A stretch of 64,000 nucleotides of DNA from Lomentospora prolificans. Lineage: Eukaryota; Ascomycota; Sordariomycetes; Microascales; Microascaceae. This document shows, piece by piece, positions 13,505 through 24,778 of this stretch. The position numbers were made by a program, and so were the translations under genes. The stretch lies in contig JARFXM010000010.1 of assembly GCA_029532625.1 (NCBI GenBank), positions 434,001 through 498,000 on the forward strand, given 5' to 3'. Below the pieces are notes generated by a model. The model had not been told where the DNA came from and searched no databases. It worked only from the letters and a program-made list of their open reading frames with translations. Each line of letters opens with the position of its first letter. Position 1 is the first letter of the stretch.

Positions 13505-14342
13505 TTACCGCCCCATCCACCCTCCATCAACAGTCAAGACCTCGCCGCTCACATATCCACTCGCTGCACTCGCCAAGAAGACTACGGGGCCTTTGAAATC
13601 ATCAGGCCGGCCCCACCTCCCCACAGGAATCCTCGACAAGATGCTCTCCGCACGGGTGTTATCCGCAATCAACGCCGTGTTCATCTCGGTTTCGATATAT
13701 CCCGGCGCAATGGCGTTCACAAAGACTCCCTTGCCAGCCCACTCATTGCTCAGTGCCTTGGTCAGTTGCGCCACCCCGCCTTTGCTCGCCGCGTAAGCCG
13801 GGACCGTAATTCCACCCTGGAAGCTGAGAAGGCTCGCAATGTTGATGATGGCACCTCGGCGACCATTCTTGTCAGGTTCCTGTCCTAACATGTGGGCGCC
13901 GATATCGCGGCAGAGGGTAAAGACGGTGTTGAGGTTCACCTGGAGGACTTCCGACCAATCAGAGTCCGGGAATTGGTGCGCAGGATGCCGTCGCTGAATG
14001 CCAGCGCAGTTGACTAGTATATCTATCCGCTTCTCCTGTGTTAGGATCGTGCTTGCGAGTTCGCGAGCAGATGCATGTTGGGAGAGGTCTGCTTCATAGA
14101 CGCCGCACCGCCGGCCGAGTCCTTCAATCGACTTTTGGGTCGAGGTTGTTACATTCCTGTCACGCTGGCCCGAGTCAGAATGATCCATTCCCGTCCCTCT
14201 CTCTTAACCAACTCACCTGGACCAGGATGATATCCGCTCCGGCTTCTGCAAGGGCAATGGCCATGGCCTCACCAATGCCTCGGGTCCCCCCCGTGACCAA
14301 CGCTGTTTTACCCTCAAGAGAGAAGAGATTTGGCACACTCAT
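13505..14342 (-). CDS. Short-chain dehydrogenase/reductase, 2-deoxy-gluconate dehydrogenase-like
   Basis: Two exons (14342-14217 and 14164-13505) join to 261 aa, the classical SDR length. The first exon carries the cofactor loop TGGTRGIG, the second has NCAG, then Ser and YAASK of the Ser-Tyr-Lys triad, and a C-terminal VDGGWMG. The 52-nt intron follows the last codon of a beta strand (ILVQ). Closest in style to KduD-type 2-deoxy-D-gluconate 3-dehydrogenases and 3-oxoacyl reductase-like SDRs. It oxidises or reduces a hydroxyl/keto group with NAD(P); the substrate is unknown. It is transcribed divergently from the zinc dehydrogenase at 14670 over a 327-bp shared promoter, so co-regulation is likely. 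The N-terminal exon would be missed by annotation that does not splice. Confidence 0.92.
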
Positions 14343-14669
14343 GATTTCTCTGTCGATTAGTGTTTTCCCTCTCCTTGAAAAATAGGTGAATCAATTCGGT
14401 CTCGGGCTTCTGTCTGGCGCACGGCGGTGCAGCGAGCTTGGCGGGCAAAATAATGTTTTCATCCATAACTCGGCAATTGAATGTCCTCCGATCGGCGTTT
14501 GATGGATAAAAGCACTTGACCCCTCAATCAACCCCCCAATCCCGAGCGACGGGACACCCTTGCATGCAACCTGGTCATGTCATATTAATAGTAGCCTGGG
14601 ACAAATAGCTGCTACATTCGAATTCTCATGCTCTTCTTTGAGCCTATCTAGGTCTGCGACGTTGCAATC
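14343..14669. promoter_or_regulatory. Shared divergent promoter with CCG/CGG palindrome
   Basis: A 327-bp region between two divergent dehydrogenase genes. It contains the palindrome CCGATCGG at 14488-14495 (a CCG-N2-CGG everted pair) and another CGG at 14471, followed by GGATAAAAG near 14504. CGG/CCG pairs are the known type of target for Zn2Cys6 regulators, and one is encoded 3.4 kb away. Function is inferred; the motif is short enough to occur by chance. Confidence 0.4.
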
Positions 14670-15597
14670 ATGGACAGCAATGGCGAACAAACCCTCGTCA
14701 GGGCATCTGTGCTCTATGGCGCAAAAGACCTCAGGATTGTTTGTCCATCACGCGCGGCTCATCTTAACGCTTTGCTATTTGCTAACAACGCCTCTAGGAC
14801 TCCCGCCCTTTACCCCCACCTGAGTCCGAAGAAGTCCAGGTCGCAGTTCAGTCCACTGGCATCTGTGGATCCGATTTGCACTACTATACCCATTTCCGAA
14901 ACGGAGACATCCTCGTCCACGAGCCGCTAACATTGGGCCATGAATCCACCGGAATAGTCCTCGCCGTCGGGTCCGGCGTCACAAATCTATCAGTTGGTGA
15001 TGCCGTTGCCCTCGAAGTTGGCCAACCATGCGAATCCTGCTCGCATTGTTCAGAGGGGCGATACAATATCTGTCGCGACATGAGGTTCCGAAGTTCGGCC
15101 AAGTCCTTCCCACATGCGCAAGGGACGCTGCAAGAACGCATAAGCCATCCGGCAAGGTGGTGTCATCGACTGCCGCACACCGTCTCCCCCGCTCTTGGTG
15201 CTTTGATCGAGCCTCTAAGTGTCGCCATCCATGCTACGAATCGGGCGGCCCTCCGAAAGGGCGCCAAGATCCTTGTCCTCGGAGCTGGTGCCGTCGGCTT
15301 ATTAGTTGCTGCGATGTGCAAGATCAACGGTGCAAGCGACGTCGTCATCTCCGATGTAGATGAAGGACGAAGTAATTTTGCGGTCCAGCACCGATTTGCG
15401 CATCACTGTCTGATTGCGCCGACTATCAGGGGCGCAGACATTAATGAAGATCTTAGGTTAGCTAAAGAAAGTGCGCAGAGGTATGGTGGTGTGAACAGTA
15501 TTGGAGGCGGGGCCATTGGCGAGTACGACGCCGTGTTTGAGTGCACTGGTGTTCAATCGTGTCTGCAGACGGCAATCTTCGTAAGTTTAGACGTCAC

Positions 15598-15654
<57 letters not shown>

Positions 15655-15990
15655 AACTGTATCTAACACACAGCATAGGCGACTCGGCCCGGAGGCAAAG
15701 TGATGATCCTCGGCATGGGGTCACCGATACAGACTTTGCCGATATCCGCTGCGGCACTCCGCGAAGTCGACCTTTGTGGCGTCTTTCGGTACGCCAATGC
15801 ATATCCTACGGCGATTAAGGTGCTTTCTACCGTAGCTGAAGACTACCCGGATTTCCCTAGTTTGATATCACATAGCTTTTATGGGCTTGACTCGGTTGAG
15901 GATGCTTTTGCTATGGCTTGTAGGAAGGTAGATGATGCCGGAAAGCTGGTTCTCAAGGTGACCGTGAATATGAAAATCGGAGATTCATAA
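14670..15990 (+). CDS. Zinc-dependent alcohol/polyol dehydrogenase (MDR family)
   Basis: Three exons (14670-14738, 14798-15580, 15679-15990) give 387 aa. The first 23 codons are a separate small exon; the join gives an uninterrupted GICGSDLHYY start of the catalytic domain. Catalytic zinc ligands are Cys46 and the His-Glu of GHES (about 71-72). Four structural-zinc cysteines lie at about 101, 104, 107 and 115. The Rossmann motif GAGAVG is followed by an Asp at the end of the second strand (ISDVD), which favours NAD over NADP. Overall it resembles sorbitol/xylitol or L-threonine dehydrogenases of the medium-chain family and should oxidise a secondary alcohol. Intron 2 contains 48 consecutive T residues. 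Divergent to the SDR at 13505-14342. Confidence 0.92.
15602..15649 (+). repeat. Poly-T tract (48 nt) inside an intron
   Basis: An uninterrupted T run lying between the donor at 15581 and the acceptor ending at 15678 of the zinc dehydrogenase gene. It makes up about half of a 98-nt intron. Its length in the assembly may be approximate. Confidence 0.9.
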
Positions 15991-16050
15991 AAACTGGCGT
16001 AGTATGGAGTGTATTAACCTTTTTCATCTCTATGCATCTAATTCCTCCAT

Positions 16051-17252
16051 CTATTTCAATCCGCCGGCCAGCAGAATTTCCTGTCCTGTGATGTATCCAG
16101 TCTTGGCAAGCCTGTTTGGGAATCAAGTTAGTCTCGTCTCTACAAAAGTCACGAGAAATAGTGAGAGAGATATTGACAAACATGGTTACAATGTTCGAGA
16201 CTTCTTCTGGCCCACCGAGACGGTGTACGGGCACACTCGCAGCAATGGCCAAACCCGGGTCGGTAGCTTTGAGAGCTTCCAAACTGGCGTTGCTGGCCCA
16301 GGTTCTACAGACAAGGTTAGCCTGACACACACGACAATACGTATGAAGAGGGATACGCACTGAGACTGGGGCGTTGGAATCATTCCAGTTGATCCGATCA
16401 TGGCCGGTGAGACCTGAGAGCGAGGTGCGTGAGCTTGGAGCCGGCGCAAGTGAGAACCAGCCAGCGGTATGAACCTACTGTATTAACGGTGACGCCCTCT
16501 GGCGCGAGTAAAGTGGCCAAATTTAGTCCCATGGATCTGGTAATAGTCAGCGCAGATCGTGGCTATCGAATGAAAGGAAGGGAAGCGTACAGTAGGGCAC
16601 CCTTGGAAGCCGCATAATGGCAACCGTTCAACCCACTGCCACGGCTCGCAATGCTGCCAATCAAGATGACTCGGCCCCAGCCTTGGGCCCTCATCGCGGG
16701 CAAACTCGCTTTCACAACCACAAACTGGCTGCGGATGTTAATCTCCATCATCTCATCCCAGTCGTCCTCTTCTATCTCCTTGATATCTCGAATACGACGT
16801 CCTAATCCGGCGTTTGCCACAAGAATAGAGATTGCCTTATGTTTGGCGGCAACATCGGGGAGCTTCAGTATGTTCGGGACGAGATTCCTCGTAGACTCAC
16901 GGGATGTCAGATCCGCCCTTTCCGTCACAAACAGCTGCGACGGGTGCCGTTGTCTTAGCTCATTGGCCAACGCCTCTGCCTTGTCCTACGGCGTTGTCAA
17001 TGTCCGGTTCTTGAGGACCGAGAGAGCCGGAGTTGCCATACCGGGCTAGAGGAATAATGGAGCACGACATCACAACCTTCTGCGGCCAAAGCCCTCGCAC
17101 AAGAAGATCCAATACCACCGCTACCGCAGTTGTTAATAATGTCCAGTAACAGTCCGAACGAGAATCACCTTCACGAACCTTGCTCCTGTGACCAGAGCCA
17201 AGCGGCCCGAGACCCGGTTATCGATGGTGCGGAGATGCTGAACGTTGGCCAT
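16051..17252 (-). CDS. Short-chain dehydrogenase/reductase, seven exons
   Basis: Exons 17252-17179, 17120-17042, 16985-16591, 16536-16479, 16413-16361, 16304-16182 and 16111-16051 join in phase to 280 aa. The six introns are only 54-70 nt. The joined protein has the SDR cofactor turn (TGASGGIG, formed across intron 1), NAG in VANAGLG, Ser in LIGSIAS and YAASK, then a C-terminal GYITGQ and LLAGG. It should act as an NAD(P)-dependent reductase or dehydrogenase of the 3-oxoacyl-reductase-like group. Unspliced, it looks like a broken gene with several stops; every break is removed by a canonical GT-AG intron, so I call it intact. It is unusually intron-dense next to the other SDR (one intron). 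It faces away from the regulator gene at 18083. Confidence 0.85.
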
Positions 17253-18082
17253 TCTAGAAAGCGGCTAGAACTCGGTGTTGAGACGCAAAGGCATCAGATG
17301 AAACGGTAACGTGATTGGGCGATTTCTACACTTCTTGCATCCCAGATTCGCGCAGCAGGCGTGATGGATATGTAAGAGGAAGTCAGAAGTGCGTGTCTCG
17401 ATCAGCAGTTGCCGATGCTGGACGCGACCCCGCTTCAATTGCCGCCTGGAAGCCGACGTCAAATTTTGTGCTGACATTATTATTATTACTATTATTCCTG
17501 CTTCTCAAACTGTCCGCGAGAAACACGTCGGTGCGAATTATTTGCTAACTCCTGGGAAATACCAGTGAAGCTCGTTCCAATATCAGTGTTCTAAGGTGTT
17601 GAGTTGATATAAGCGATTATCATGATGAGAGCACTCGAAGATGGCTTGGCGTCCAGCCTAGTCGCAATCTCAAGACGAAAGCCCCTTGGAAGGGCAGCCA
17701 CGCTCTAAATTACTTCGGTGTTGTGAATCATGGACAACGGCAAGGCGCGCCACAATACACCCAACCTGGGCCAGTTGTCGCCTGAACACTAAACCCAAGA
17801 CATCAAGAGCACTTCTGCGAAAGCTAGCACAAGGACACGATTGACCTTCACTATTTAACACTAGTCGCTCGCAAATCAAGTCATTTTCTTTTTACAGGAT
17901 TCGAGTGGGGTGGACCATTCCTATGCTGGACTAACCCGCCAGGCGAGTCGACATGGTGGGTGGCCAGCGGTAGCGGCAAACCCGTCGGCAGTAAAAATCT
18001 GTGGATACTAATAGGACTCAATAGCCGTTTCCTTCAGGTCGTCGATTACCGACCTAGCACAATTGCACCCAGGCATGCGAAA
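17253..18082. other. Intergenic region between SDR and regulator
   Basis: A divergent intergenic stretch of 830 bp that should contain promoters for the minus-strand SDR and the plus-strand Zn2Cys6 regulator. An in-frame upstream ATG at 17960 could lengthen the regulator by 41 residues. No other gene is seen. Confidence 0.5.
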
Positions 18083-20769
18083 ATGACTGGAGATGACACT
18101 CGGAACCGTGGCAGAGCCATCACTGGACGAGGGTCCACCCTGTCTTCGAAGGAGAAAGAGAGGCGTGCGCCCAGGGCGTGTCTCGCCTGCCGTGCCAGGA
18201 AAACACGCTGCGATCTGTATGCGAATCCTGTCCAGCTCGCCACACCCGGCCCTCGTGGTCATACTGGCCGGCCCCGAATTCTCGGTCGTGCTAACAGTGG
18301 TTTGTACGTAGGGATTGTGGAGACAATGCTGGGGAACCTCCCTGCAGGCGCTGTCGAGAAGAGGGACATGAATGCGTGCTTGTTGCCTCGAGGCGCGGGG
18401 GCAGACGTGTGAGGAAGCGAACGCAGTCGGCATTCAACAGTACCGCACCCAACCTCAGACAGTCTCCGCGACGAACGAATGGCGACCATAGTAGCCCTAG
18501 GTCACCCAGGAATAACCATCACCGGGACTCTATGAATCCTTCCCTCGGAACTTTAGATGACAGACTGCATGTGGACTGGACAACAAGCACCGATAACAAC
18601 TGGGACGGAGTCGAACGGCAGGATATAGATGATCCTACGACGACAGACGGCTCGAATAAGGATCAAAATCTAGAGAACCACATCGCCTCTGCAGACCTTC
18701 TGAACCCCTCGGATGCTCTTGGACTTCTGGCTCAGGTGGCGAGTCATGATGACGAAGGGGTGGCCGGTGGAACCCCGAGTAACAATCTGTCCAACACCCC
18801 TCATTCTAACCATAATAGCGCAAACGAGGAGCCGATTGATTTTACGCCAATATCTAGCGGGATCCTCAGTGAAAGTACTGCAACGATGCTGGTTCACGAG
18901 TGGGTTTCACCTCCCGCCGTGCGTAAGATATTAGTCTCTGCTAACAGCCCTCTCGTCTTCTAGTTACCAACAAAAATACCACTCGTATTTTCCTATCGTT
19001 CCGAAAGATATATTCAACACCCGAGATGTCCTCTACTGGATACAAATGGAACCCTACATTATGGCCGCTGTGTTCACCGTGGCTTCCCATAATCACCCGA
19101 ACCTCTCCGAAGTACACGCCGCGTGCTCGGCATATATGGAGCGCCTTGTCTCCGGGCTGATCTACACCGGATCGTCATCGGTTGGCGCTGTAGAGGCTCT
19201 TCTAATACTAGCAGAATGGGCACCACAACGGCTGGAGAACAAATCGTCGATAGGACGTGGTGAAGAAGACCATGGTGCTTGGATGCAAGTAGGGTGCGCC
19301 ATACGCCTTGGTTATCTCCAAAACCTGGAGCAGACCGGCCTCTTATTAGGGAAAGCTGCCTCATCCGACCCGGACACTCAACGTAAGAGGCTTGCTTGGG
19401 CAGGTAAGTTCAAACTCACAAGGGGATAATCAGAGTCTTTTCCCCCCTAATTACTAACATATCCGTCAACTAAGCGTGTTACATGAGCGATCGCCAGGTA
19501 TCAATTCGGGTAGGCAAAGGGTTTTGGTCCCGCGGTCCCGGGCCAACGACAGTGATATCACCTACAAACTTGCCCACGCTAGAAGGGATGCAAGGAGGAT
19601 ATGACAACCTCTCGTTGTTGTTCCAGGCCAACATGGAATTGACTCAGCTCTACAGCAACGCCCATGATATCCTTTACTCTTCGACAAGTCATCGTGAGCA
19701 TCTCTATCTTGGCGGGGAATACGTTAGGTACATCGTGAGTGCATATCAGGGTCGACGCGTTGTCCTTAGCCACTTGAAACTAATAACTCTTACGTTGTAG
19801 GATGATTTTGCGGCAACGCTGCGGAAGTGGCAGCTCATGTGGGGTGCACTAAGTTGTAAGTGCCACCCACAGCACATACACCCACGGATCTTGCGTCTAC
19901 TGTTTCGCGACTGACACATCCTTCACAGGCACTCCCCATGTCAAAGCGACCTTGATGCTATCTTACGACTTTCTTCGCCTATACATCAACGCTTTCGCCT
20001 TCCAAGCGACAATAAGCCGAGTTGTGGCGCGGGCCCGCCAGCTTTCACCAGGGAATTTTAATAGCAGAAGTGTGTTTTCAGACATTGCCGGATCCCCAGA
20101 TGCCCGCTTCATCTATGAGTCTATAGATGCTGCGAACTCATTACTGGGTACGCTGAACAGCTTCATCGATCCCGTAACCGGTTTGCGGTACATGCCGTTG
20201 CGATACTACCTATACGTCATCCATGCTGCGGTATTCCTCTTCAAAGTAAGGCCAGCCGTTTTGCTACACCCTAGTTGATAGCCCTCCTGACCCATTGGAA
20301 TCAATCATAGGCCCGTGCAGCTGGGGCATTAAGGCCCGAAGCCGACAAGATTGTGCGGCGGGCAGTAGATGTTACTATCAGCCGGTTCCAAAAGTCCGCG
20401 GTTCACCCGCACAGCCCGGGATATCGGTATGCTAAGCTTCTGTATCTGCTTTGGCATAAACCGCCCAGAAAAGCCAGTAACAAAGAGGCGGCAACCGATG
20501 CGGCGGGCGAGAGAGATACCCATCAGGGTCTCAATTTCCCAGAGCAAAATAGAGGCGTAGTAACCCCAGTGGCCTTTGGTTCTCTCGACCAATTTTCGTG
20601 GAGAGACCTGGGCTCAGTCGGCCAATTCATTGCCAGCGATGGAAGCATCCCGGATAATAACTTCGCAAGCCCGGGATTCGACCTGGACTCCGTTGGTGTA
20701 GGAGTCAACATTGCGGAAACTGGCGATTGGCTGGACCCGCTGCTCTCCGTAACTGATCTTGTTTTCTAA
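18083..20769 (+). CDS. Zn2Cys6 transcription factor with fungal-specific domain
   Basis: Seven exons (18083-18216, 18312-18920, 18964-19403, 19475-19734, 19801-19855, 19929-20245, 20311-20769) give 757 aa. The DNA-binding domain is at about residues 32-68: CLACRARKTRC, then after intron 1 a CGDNAGEPPCRRC stretch and a last Cys in GHEC, with an Arg/Lys-rich tail. A long polar linker follows. The middle region, starting around YFPIVP and including VGAVEALLILAEW and DRQVSIR, is the fungal-specific regulatory domain (Fungal_trans). It is a nuclear regulator, probably of the neighbouring metabolic genes (inference from position). Odd point: the second intron has no GT donor in the right phase; the frame continues only with a GC donor at 18921 and acceptor ending at 18963. 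If that is wrong, the gene carries a frameshift. Confidence 0.85.
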
Positions 20770-21129
20770 TGGCAATTTTTTTTTTTTTTTTTTTTTTTGG
20801 AAAAGGGGGAGGGGGAACATATCACGACGGATCAGGATTGCTTATGCTGTGCAATATTGTAATAATTTAAAAATCGGAATAATATGGCTATTGGTTTTGC
20901 ACTGAATCGACTAGTACCAAGGTGTCGTCGGCGGCGTGATGAGCCAAGCGGAGTACTTGGTCGGCATTTGAAGTCGGAGACCACCGCATGGTGGCGCCAC
21001 ATTGGGAATTGGGACACTTTGGGACTAGGACGGGAATATAACTAGACTCGTAGTTCCCTAATTATTTCTTGTGGCGATATCAGGAAGTATTACGCAAAAC
21101 ACGAGTTAAACAAACAAGAGGCGCGCGCA
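20770..21129. other. Intergenic region with T23 tract
   Basis: About 360 bp between the regulator stop and the PBP-like gene. A run of 23 T lies at 20776-20798, directly after the regulator's coding end. The rest should hold its 3' end and the promoter of the next gene. No coding signal. Confidence 0.6.
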
Positions 21130-22187
21130 ATGTCTCACTCTTTGACAGCCATCGTATCGCATGGCGAAATCGACCGGACACCAAAGGAAACATATGGTCA
21201 AGGAAAGGTCGTGTTACGTGTCGGGTATGTGGACCCTGTTGTTGCATAGATGGATAGCCGGGAGCACAAGTATCACTAACTGTCACCGACTCGTAGGAAT
21301 GGAGGTGCCGGTACGTGGAAGAGCATACATTGGGGGGCGAGTCTTTGATATTAACTCGTATAGGTGCCACTGGTTTGATCAAGGCCCTTACTGAGGACTA
21401 CCTCAGTAAACGGAAGGATGGTGGCTCGATCACCTGGGTGTGCAACCATTCTCGAAACACGCAATTGGCGTTGCTACGCGGGTATATAGACTTTGGACTC
21501 ACGTATGAACGGGATCAGGAAGCGCTGGCCGCATCCGAGGGTTGGTCGCACACTGCCGGCTGCGTATTCCACGACCACTTCATCGTCGTTGGTCCAATCT
21601 CCGATCCTGCTGGAATAGCGGGATCTCGCTCTCTCACCGAAGCTTTCTCGAGAATCGCAACTACCCAGTCACAATTCCACTGTCGCGTAGATGCATCCGC
21701 CACCATGTGGAAGGAACGTAGCATATGGTCTGCGACAGGTTACGAGCCGTGGAACGACAAATCTGCAATCTCATGGTACAAGACAAGTGTCCTGTCACCA
21801 GCGGAAGCTCTCAAGAGGTCGGATGCTGCTGGCGCATACTGTCTCGCAGACAGGTCAACACTATTACACCAGACTCGCCTAGGCACTATCTCTAACTCGA
21901 CCGTCTTCTTTGAACCCACGAGTACACAAGACCAGTTGATGAACAGCTGCTATGCGCTGTACTCACCGACTGCACCAAACCCAATCAAGCGAGAAGCAGA
22001 TAAATTCTTCCAATACCTTGTGTCTCCTCGTGGACAAAGGCTTATTAGCAGGTACGGCGCAGCGGAAACGGGACTGCCGCTCTTTGCGAGTGTGGACGAA
22101 GGCTACGCAAAGGAGCGATTGGTCGGAGGTAGACCAATGGGTGGCCGATGGGTATCAAATGCAAGTACAATACGGCCACGACTGTAG
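21130..22187 (+). CDS. Periplasmic-binding-protein-like (tungstate-binding type) protein
   Basis: Exons 21130-21224, 21297-21310 (only 14 nt) and 21364-22187 join to 310 aa. The joined N-terminus reads through NGGAGATGLIKAL, the anion-binding start typical of tungstate/molybdate solute-binding proteins (TupA-like, PBP superfamily). The rest keeps that fold's pattern: TWVCNHSRNTQ, a DFGLTYE stretch, HDHFIVVGP, RVDASATMWKE, WYKTS, and a C-terminal FFQYLVSPRGQ. In bacteria such proteins feed an ABC importer; here there is no signal peptide, so the protein is probably intracellular and may bind an oxyanion or small ligand (inference). Fungal homologues of this family exist. The start is chosen because it is in phase with the first intron and directly precedes the conserved strand. 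Confidence 0.8.
21297..21310 (+). other. 14-nt micro-exon
   Basis: An exon of 14 bases between introns 21225-21296 and 21311-21363. It encodes the NGGAG core of the ligand-binding loop; leaving it out destroys the frame. Both flanking introns have GT..AG ends, GTATGT and GTACGT donors and CTAAC/TTAACT branch-like sites. Confidence 0.75.
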
Positions 22188-23348
22188 CATTACCTACCTG
22201 GGAGATGGTCTCGTCAACTTAAAATATTCATCCCTTTATTAGGTACTGCGTGGCCAGATAGCGAATGAAGGAGAATGTTGGCATACACTTGAACAATGTC
22301 GTGAAGAGAGACATTTAAACTTGGGCTAATTGCTTGTCGCGTGATCATGCAGCAAAGGGTCGGCATCACTAGCCATTGTCGGTATCTAAATCTTGTGGAG
22401 CCGATGAGACCTCGTTCAAAGACATTGGAGAAACACATGGGCCCTGGTAGTATATGTTCCCATTTATTATAAGCCTCTGCCGTTCACTTCCTATCATATA
22501 ATGTTGCTTTCACGTATACTTCGCTCGAGGATCCCTACAATTGAAACAGTGAAATATTACTGCTACCCCAAATTATGCGGGGAAAGGGGGCACAAGATTG
22601 GGGACTTTGGGGTACTAGGCAAAGAATACCGGACATCACACGGTTACATCGATTTTCATTGTATATAGATGGATGTGAGACACCAGGGAGCTAATAATAC
22701 ATGCTGTACTAGCAGCCCTTATCAGGGTTGAGTATTCTGTTTCTGATCGAGGTTTCCGACCTACCACGACCGCACTCTAAGCCAGCATGGCTCGGACTAA
22801 GAATCTTGTTTCCTGTGCCCTGCGCCGATGCTTCCTAGTGCTTCATCGCTTTCTGAAACCTTCAGTTACGGATCTGAGCATCGTCTCGAAGCTTATGCGC
22901 TACGACGAAGTGCATCGCGGTCGCTCGATCGCATCTCGCCATGCTAGACTGTCTGAGGTCATAACGGGAAATGGCGACGGTCAGGGCAGCCTCGGCGCCA
23001 GCGAGCTTTAGATCCGGCATGCATTAGCTCTTGTATTCAAGTTGGTAAGCACCGACGGTGAGGGCGGACGATCATGTTCTCGTTGAGCGTTGACTGCCGA
23101 CTTTTTGACACAGGTGCAATTTAATAATAGAAATGACGTCAAATCGAAGATTTTGGACAAAGATCATCATCGATGTGGTTCGGCTTCGTCTACGCTAAAG
23201 CTATCTCAATTGCCGACGCATTGTTACCGAACAAACCCCCGCTTACTTGGCCAAGTCGTCAGAAATACTATCTCTGCGGTGTCCACCACTAAATCATCAA
23301 CCAACAGTTTTTTTTTTTTTCTTTTTTCGAATCTCCGGGGCGGGCAAG
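22188..23348. other. Intergenic region upstream of the lactonase
   Basis: About 1.16 kb without a recognisable gene. A 74-codon frame at 22787-23011 has no family signature. A T/C-rich tract at about 23309-23327 sits just before the lactonase start and may be part of its 5' leader. Confidence 0.5.
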
Positions 23349-24427
23349 ATGCGGGACATGCAGAGCGCTTTCGTGGCGTTCAATGATGCCGGGTCCAACA
23401 TTTTCGGATCCGCGCCGAAGCTGGAGCTACTCTTTGAAAATGACGCATACCCGTTTGCACACGAAGCAGGTATCTTCATCTCGGACCGCAACGAAGTTTT
23501 CATTACCAGCAACCAATTCATCGACCCGGCGACGGGGAAGAAGAAGATTCAGGTGACCAAGGTGGTCCTCCCAACTAATGATGGCGAGAAAGCGACCTGT
23601 GAGGAGATTGACACCCCAGGTATTCTCATGGCAAATGGTGGAGTGAACTACAAGGATGGAATGATATTCTGCGCTCAAGGATCGCTTGACTCACCAGGCG
23701 GAATCGTCTACATGGAATCCGTTGCCCCGTACCATACCGAAGTGCTGGTTGATTCATTCTACGGTCGGCCGTTTAACTCAGTCAACGACGTCGTTGTCCA
23801 CAGCGATGGCTCAGTCTGGTTTACGGACCCAACGTATGGATTTGAGCAGGAGATTCGACCGCCGCCGCAGTTGCCGAGTCAAGTTTATCGGTTTGACCCG
23901 AAGACCAAATCAATCAGAGCCATGGCAGATGGATTTGGACATCCAAATGGAATTTCGTTTAGCCCCGATGAAAAAATAGTCTATGTCACCGATACAGATG
24001 CGGCTCACGACGGCCGCTTGGACCCATCTCGAGTTGCTTCCATGTATGTGTTCACGAAGTCGCCTCGGAGAAGACGCGAATATGATATGCTGACGTTCCT
24101 AGCTATGCCTTTGATTTGACGTATTACTCCGGCAGCCCCTTCCTAACTAACCGACGACTCTTTGCGATGGCCAGCGACGGAATCCCGGACGGCATTAAAT
24201 GCGATACCCAAGGCAATGTGTATAGCGGCTGCGGAGATGGCTTAAACGTGTGGTCGTCCGGAGGAGATTTGCTTGGAAAGATCCAGCTCGAGGGAGGCGT
24301 GGCCAACTTTTGCTTCGGTCGCGACGGGGAGATTATTCTACTCAATGAAGATAAACTGTGGAGGGCGAAGCTGTCGACAGCCACGATCGGCGCGTTGTTG
24401 AAGAAGCGGAGGCAGAGTGTTCTGTAG
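23349..24427 (+). CDS. SMP-30/gluconolactonase-like lactonase
   Basis: Two exons (23349-24043, 24103-24427) give 339 aa with the six-bladed propeller pattern of the SMP-30/gluconolactonase/LRE family. Likely metal ligands are the Glu in AHEAGIF, Asn in FNSVNDVVV and Asp in YVTDTDA, with the conserved HSDGSVWFTDPTYG and GHPNGISFSPDEK segments. Members hydrolyse sugar lactones, aryl esters or other cyclic esters using a divalent metal. A longer frame upstream runs through a T-tract (a row of Phe) and is not a believable N-terminus, so I start at the Met before RDMQSAF. No signal peptide. It stands two genes before a Baeyer-Villiger-type monooxygenase, which could supply a lactone substrate (inference). 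Confidence 0.9.
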
Positions 24428-24778
24428 CGATCGAGGTCGGGTTCAATATTAGGATTTTTGTCACTTTTTACTCTGAGCGTAAATCTAGACTTCAATTCGT
24501 ATTGATCATTTTTAGGTAAACGACCGTTGACTTCGCGCGGACCTAAGATTCGGCTATTCGGAATTCAAGGTCAATAGGAGCTAGTAATAGGGGATTGTAC
24601 TTCTAAGTCGCTAACCCGTCCTTTATTACCTTTTCACTATCCACCTTCATGCTCGTCACCCAATCTTCAACTGCCCGACGACCTCGACTGAGATCCGAAT
24701 TCGCGGAAGGTCCATGTTACGCACAATTACTGGAGAATTTTGCTATCCTATACCTGTAATAGTCGAAATTCTGCTGCA
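24428..24778. other. Short intergenic region
   Basis: About 350 bp between lactonase stop and the next plus-strand gene; probable terminator and promoter. Nothing else seen. Confidence 0.55.

Noticed and set aside
16051..17252. SDR pseudogene with several stop codons
   Set aside because: Every interruption is removed by a short GT-AG intron, and all phases and the full SDR motif set are restored.
23247..23348. N-terminal extension of the lactonase through a Phe run
   Set aside because: The Phe run is just a T-tract in frame; the family starts after it, at the Met before RDMQSAF.
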